Below are positions 49,346-50,965 of a stretch of DNA of 50,965 nt, piece by piece; position 1 is the stretch's first letter, and every line of letters begins with the position of its first letter. Source of the DNA: CAXMST01 sp032122625 (GTDB taxonomy: Bacteria > Actinomycetota > Thermoleophilia > Solirubrobacterales > 70-9); NCBI GenBank assembly GCA_032122625.1, contig JAQBGG010000029.1:1-50965 (forward strand). Reading direction: 5' to 3'. A model generated the notes under the pieces. That model was not told the origin of the DNA. It did no database searches and saw nothing but the letters and a program-made list of their open reading frames with translations. A program made the position numbers and the translations under genes.

Positions 49346-50524
49346 CTAGAGGCCGAACGTCTTCGAGATGATCTCGCGCTGGATCTCGTTCGTGCCGGCG
49401 TAGATCGGCATCACCAGGGCGGAGCGTACGTGGCGCTCCATGTCGTACTCGGAGGCGTAGCCGTAGCCGCCCATCATCTGCATGCCCTCGAGCGTCACCT
49501 GCTTGGCGAGCTCCGTCGCCTTGAGCTTGGTCATCGACGCCTCGCGGGGCAGCATCCGGGTCGGGTCGGCGTCGACCTTGCGGGCGACGTCGTAGACCAG
49601 TAGCCGTGTCGCCTCGAGCTCTGTGGCGAGGTCTGCGACGCGGTGGGCGATCGTCTGGAAGGAGCCGACCGGCTTGCCGAATTGCTTGCGCTCCTTGATG
49701 TAGGCGAGCAGGTCGTCGAAGGCCCGCTGCGCAACGCCCATCGCGTTCGCGGCGACGATCAGCCGCTCGATGTTGAGGCCGCTCATCAGCTGGATCCAGG
49801 CACCACCGACCTCGCCGACGATCGCAGCATCGTCGAGGTAGCAATCGGTGAGGAAGACATCGTTCACCTCCTTGCCACCCATCGTCATGATCCCGTTGAT
49901 CTCGACCCCCTCGGCGTCGCTCGGGATCAGGAACATCGTCAGACCGTCGTGCTTGGAGCCGGAGGAGTCGGTGCGGACGATGGTCAGGATCTGGTCGGCG
50001 ATGTGGGCGGCGCTGATCCAGGTCTTTTGGCCGTTGAGCACGTATCCCCCGCCGTTGTCGGCCGTCCTCTCCGCCTTGCAGGAGAGGTTGCCGACGTCGG
50101 AGCCGGCCTCGGGCTCGGACATCGCAATCGCGGAGACCCGCCCCTCGCACATGCCGCCGATCACCCGCTGCTTCTGCTCGTCGGTGCCGAACTTCTCGAC
50201 CGCGCCGGCGGTGATCAGGGTCACCGGGTAGCCCGCCATCGGCAAGAGGCCGCGAAAGCCCTCCTCGAGGAACAGGCAGGCGTCGACCATGCCGGCACCG
50301 CTGCCGCCGTACTCCTCCGGAGCCGAGGCGCCGAGCCAGCCGAGCTCCGCCAGCTTGCTGACCAGGCCCGGGTTGTGCAGCTCGGTGTAGTTGTCGGTCA
50401 GCTGCTCGCGCTGCTCGGCGGTGCCGCACTCGCGCTTGGCGAAGTCACGGATCGCCTCGACGAAGTCCTGCTGCTCATCGGTCAGGCCGCTTACCGGTGA
50501 GGTCTCGGTTGCCGTGGCGGTCAT
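49346..50524 (-). CDS. Acyl-CoA dehydrogenase
   Basis: 392 residues. FAD-site motif AIAMSEPEAGSDVGNLSCKA, KTWISAAHIADQIL, and the ending VMPIYAGTNEIQREIISKTF. The usual C-terminal catalytic Glu (YEG in MCAD) is Ala, as in branches that use a Glu in helix G (isovaleryl- and long-chain types). It makes the trans-2 double bond of acyl-CoAs and passes electrons to ETF. It is the first gene of a five- or six-gene minus-strand operon. Confidence 0.92.
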   Translation of the reverse strand: MTATATETSPVSGLTDEQQDFVEAIRDFAKRECGTAEQREQLTDNYTELHNPGLVSKLAELGWLGASAPEEYGGSGAGMVDACLFLEEGFRGLLPMAGYPVTLITAGAVEKFGTDEQKQRVIGGMCEGRVSAIAMSEPEAGSDVGNLSCKAERTADNGGGYVLNGQKTWISAAHIADQILTIVRTDSSGSKHDGLTMFLIPSDAEGVEINGIMTMGGKEVNDVFLTDCYLDDAAIVGEVGGAWIQLMSGLNIERLIVAANAMGVAQRAFDDLLAYIKERKQFGKPVGSFQTIAHRVADLATELEATRLLVYDVARKVDADPTRMLPREASMTKLKATELAKQVTLEGMQMMGGYGYASEYDMERHVRSALVMPIYAGTNEIQREIISKTFGL

Positions 50525-50549
50525 CTGGTTGCTCCTTGCTTGCGGGGGG

Positions 50550-50601
50550 TGAACGTAGTCGGAAGTGCGGTGAGCGCGTTGGCCCAGTTTGAACGTAGTC
50601 G
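50550..50601. repeat. Direct repeat upstream of the acyl-CoA dehydrogenase gene
   Basis: TGAACGTAGTCG occurs at 50550-50561 and 50590-50601, 40 bases apart, about four helix turns, so both face the same side. It lies 26 bases before the dehydrogenase start and is a candidate regulator site. The rest of the 275-base gap (50525-50799) must contain the divergent promoters; TACTAATTACTG at 50727 is its AT-rich spot. No gene is supported there. Confidence 0.5.
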
Positions 50602-50799
50602 CTGGCGCCTGCCGCCAGGGCGGACGTGCTTGCGGCGGCGGAGGATCTTCCCGAAGGCGATCCGCAGCTCTTGTCGGCCACTCGCCACGGGCCCGCGAAC
50701 AGCCGCCCGGAGTCGTCGGAGGCCCGTACTAATTACTGTCGCAGTTCAGGAAGTCACCCGAGATCTCCGTCGCCCTTCCCGCATACGATCGGTTCGGAT

Positions 50800-50965
50800 A
50801 TGAGCCCATCGTCCCCGCTCCTGCGGGCCCGCCAGTTCTTCGGCTCCCACGACCGCTCGGCCGAGGGTCGCAGTGAGCTCGAGCCCTTCGGGCGCGAGTG
50901 GGAGTCCTCCTACCGGCAGCGGGCCCAGGCGACCAAGGTGGTGCGCTCCACCCACGGCGTCAACT
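50800..50965 (+). CDS. narG: Respiratory nitrate reductase alpha subunit, 5' end
   Basis: The first 55 codons from ATG 50800. REWESSYRQRAQATKVVRST, then HGVN, matches the N-terminal block of NarG (in E. coli DWEDGYRQRW..KIVRSTHGVNC), which leads into the iron-sulfur and molybdopterin region. The upstream residues MSPSSPLLRARQFFGSHDRS are also typical. NarG reduces nitrate to nitrite with quinol electrons, in complex with NarH and NarI. The rest of the operon lies beyond the window. Confidence 0.85.
   Translation, partial: MSPSSPLLRARQFFGSHDRSAEGRSELEPFGREWESSYRQRAQATKVVRSTHGVN

Noticed and set aside
50726..50740. FNR/NNR-type operator before narG
   Set aside because: TACTAATTACTG does not fit TTGAT-N4-ATCAA; too weak to call.

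Overview
The window is about 51 kb of high-GC bacterial DNA with densely packed genes, frequent GTG/TTG starts and many 1-4 base start/stop overlaps. Gene content (bacterial tRNAs, Bax-inhibitor-1 protein, AIM24 protein, DUF3105 and DUF4395 proteins, two cytochrome P450s, many class III cyclase-domain proteins, Lys/Arg-rich secreted proteins) points to an actinobacterium, most likely Thermoleophilia/Solirubrobacterales. The lineage is an inference from gene style; no rRNA or marker phylogeny is present.

Layout. 1-3.8 kb: a polysaccharide block (three glycosyltransferases and a phospho-sugar transferase). 3.8-12.5 kb: envelope and housekeeping genes (metallopeptidase, GNAT and FemAB-like acyltransferases, lipoprotein, PGRP-type amidase, DUF3105 protein, hydrolase, metF, AIM24 protein, CDP-alcohol phosphatidyltransferase, BI-1 protein). 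12.5-17 kb: a minus-strand P450 / acyl-CoA ligase / FAD amine oxidoreductase group. 17-21.9 kb: secreted proteins and a TetR regulator. 22-26.6 kb: a plus-strand catabolic run with an acetoacetate-decarboxylase-like protein, a 3-hydroxyacyl-CoA dehydrogenase, a small SCP2-like protein and a linalool dehydratase/isomerase-like protein.

26.7-36.3 kb is the most unusual part. Four copies of a ~165-190 bp repeat, each beginning with the 3' half of tRNA-Ala(CGC) (anticodon loop to discriminator base) and ending in a conserved hairpin at an almost constant distance, separate single-gene units. The array stops at the intact tRNA-Ala(CGC) gene. A fifth, decayed tail lies at 26.7 kb. The cargo is a methyltransferase plus GNAT, an amidase, a hydrolase-cyclase fusion, a DUF2652 cyclase-like/SRPBCC protein, and a cyclase-NB-ARC ATPase whose stop codon lies inside the tRNA gene. 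No recombinase is visible. I read this as a cassette-like array built by repeated site-specific insertion into one tRNA gene by something acting in trans.

36.4-44.3 kb: an acidic protein, glutamate dehydrogenase, tRNA-Ala(TGC) followed by a PD-(D/E)XK nuclease gene fused head-on to a truncated MFS transporter, a rhomboid homologue lacking its catalytic residues, a DUF4395-thioredoxin protein, a two-component system and a secreted protein. 44.3-50.5 kb: a minus-strand lipid operon (acyl-CoA dehydrogenase, esterase, PlsC-type acyltransferase, P450, helical protein, lipA). The window ends in the first 55 codons of narG (respiratory nitrate reductase alpha subunit).
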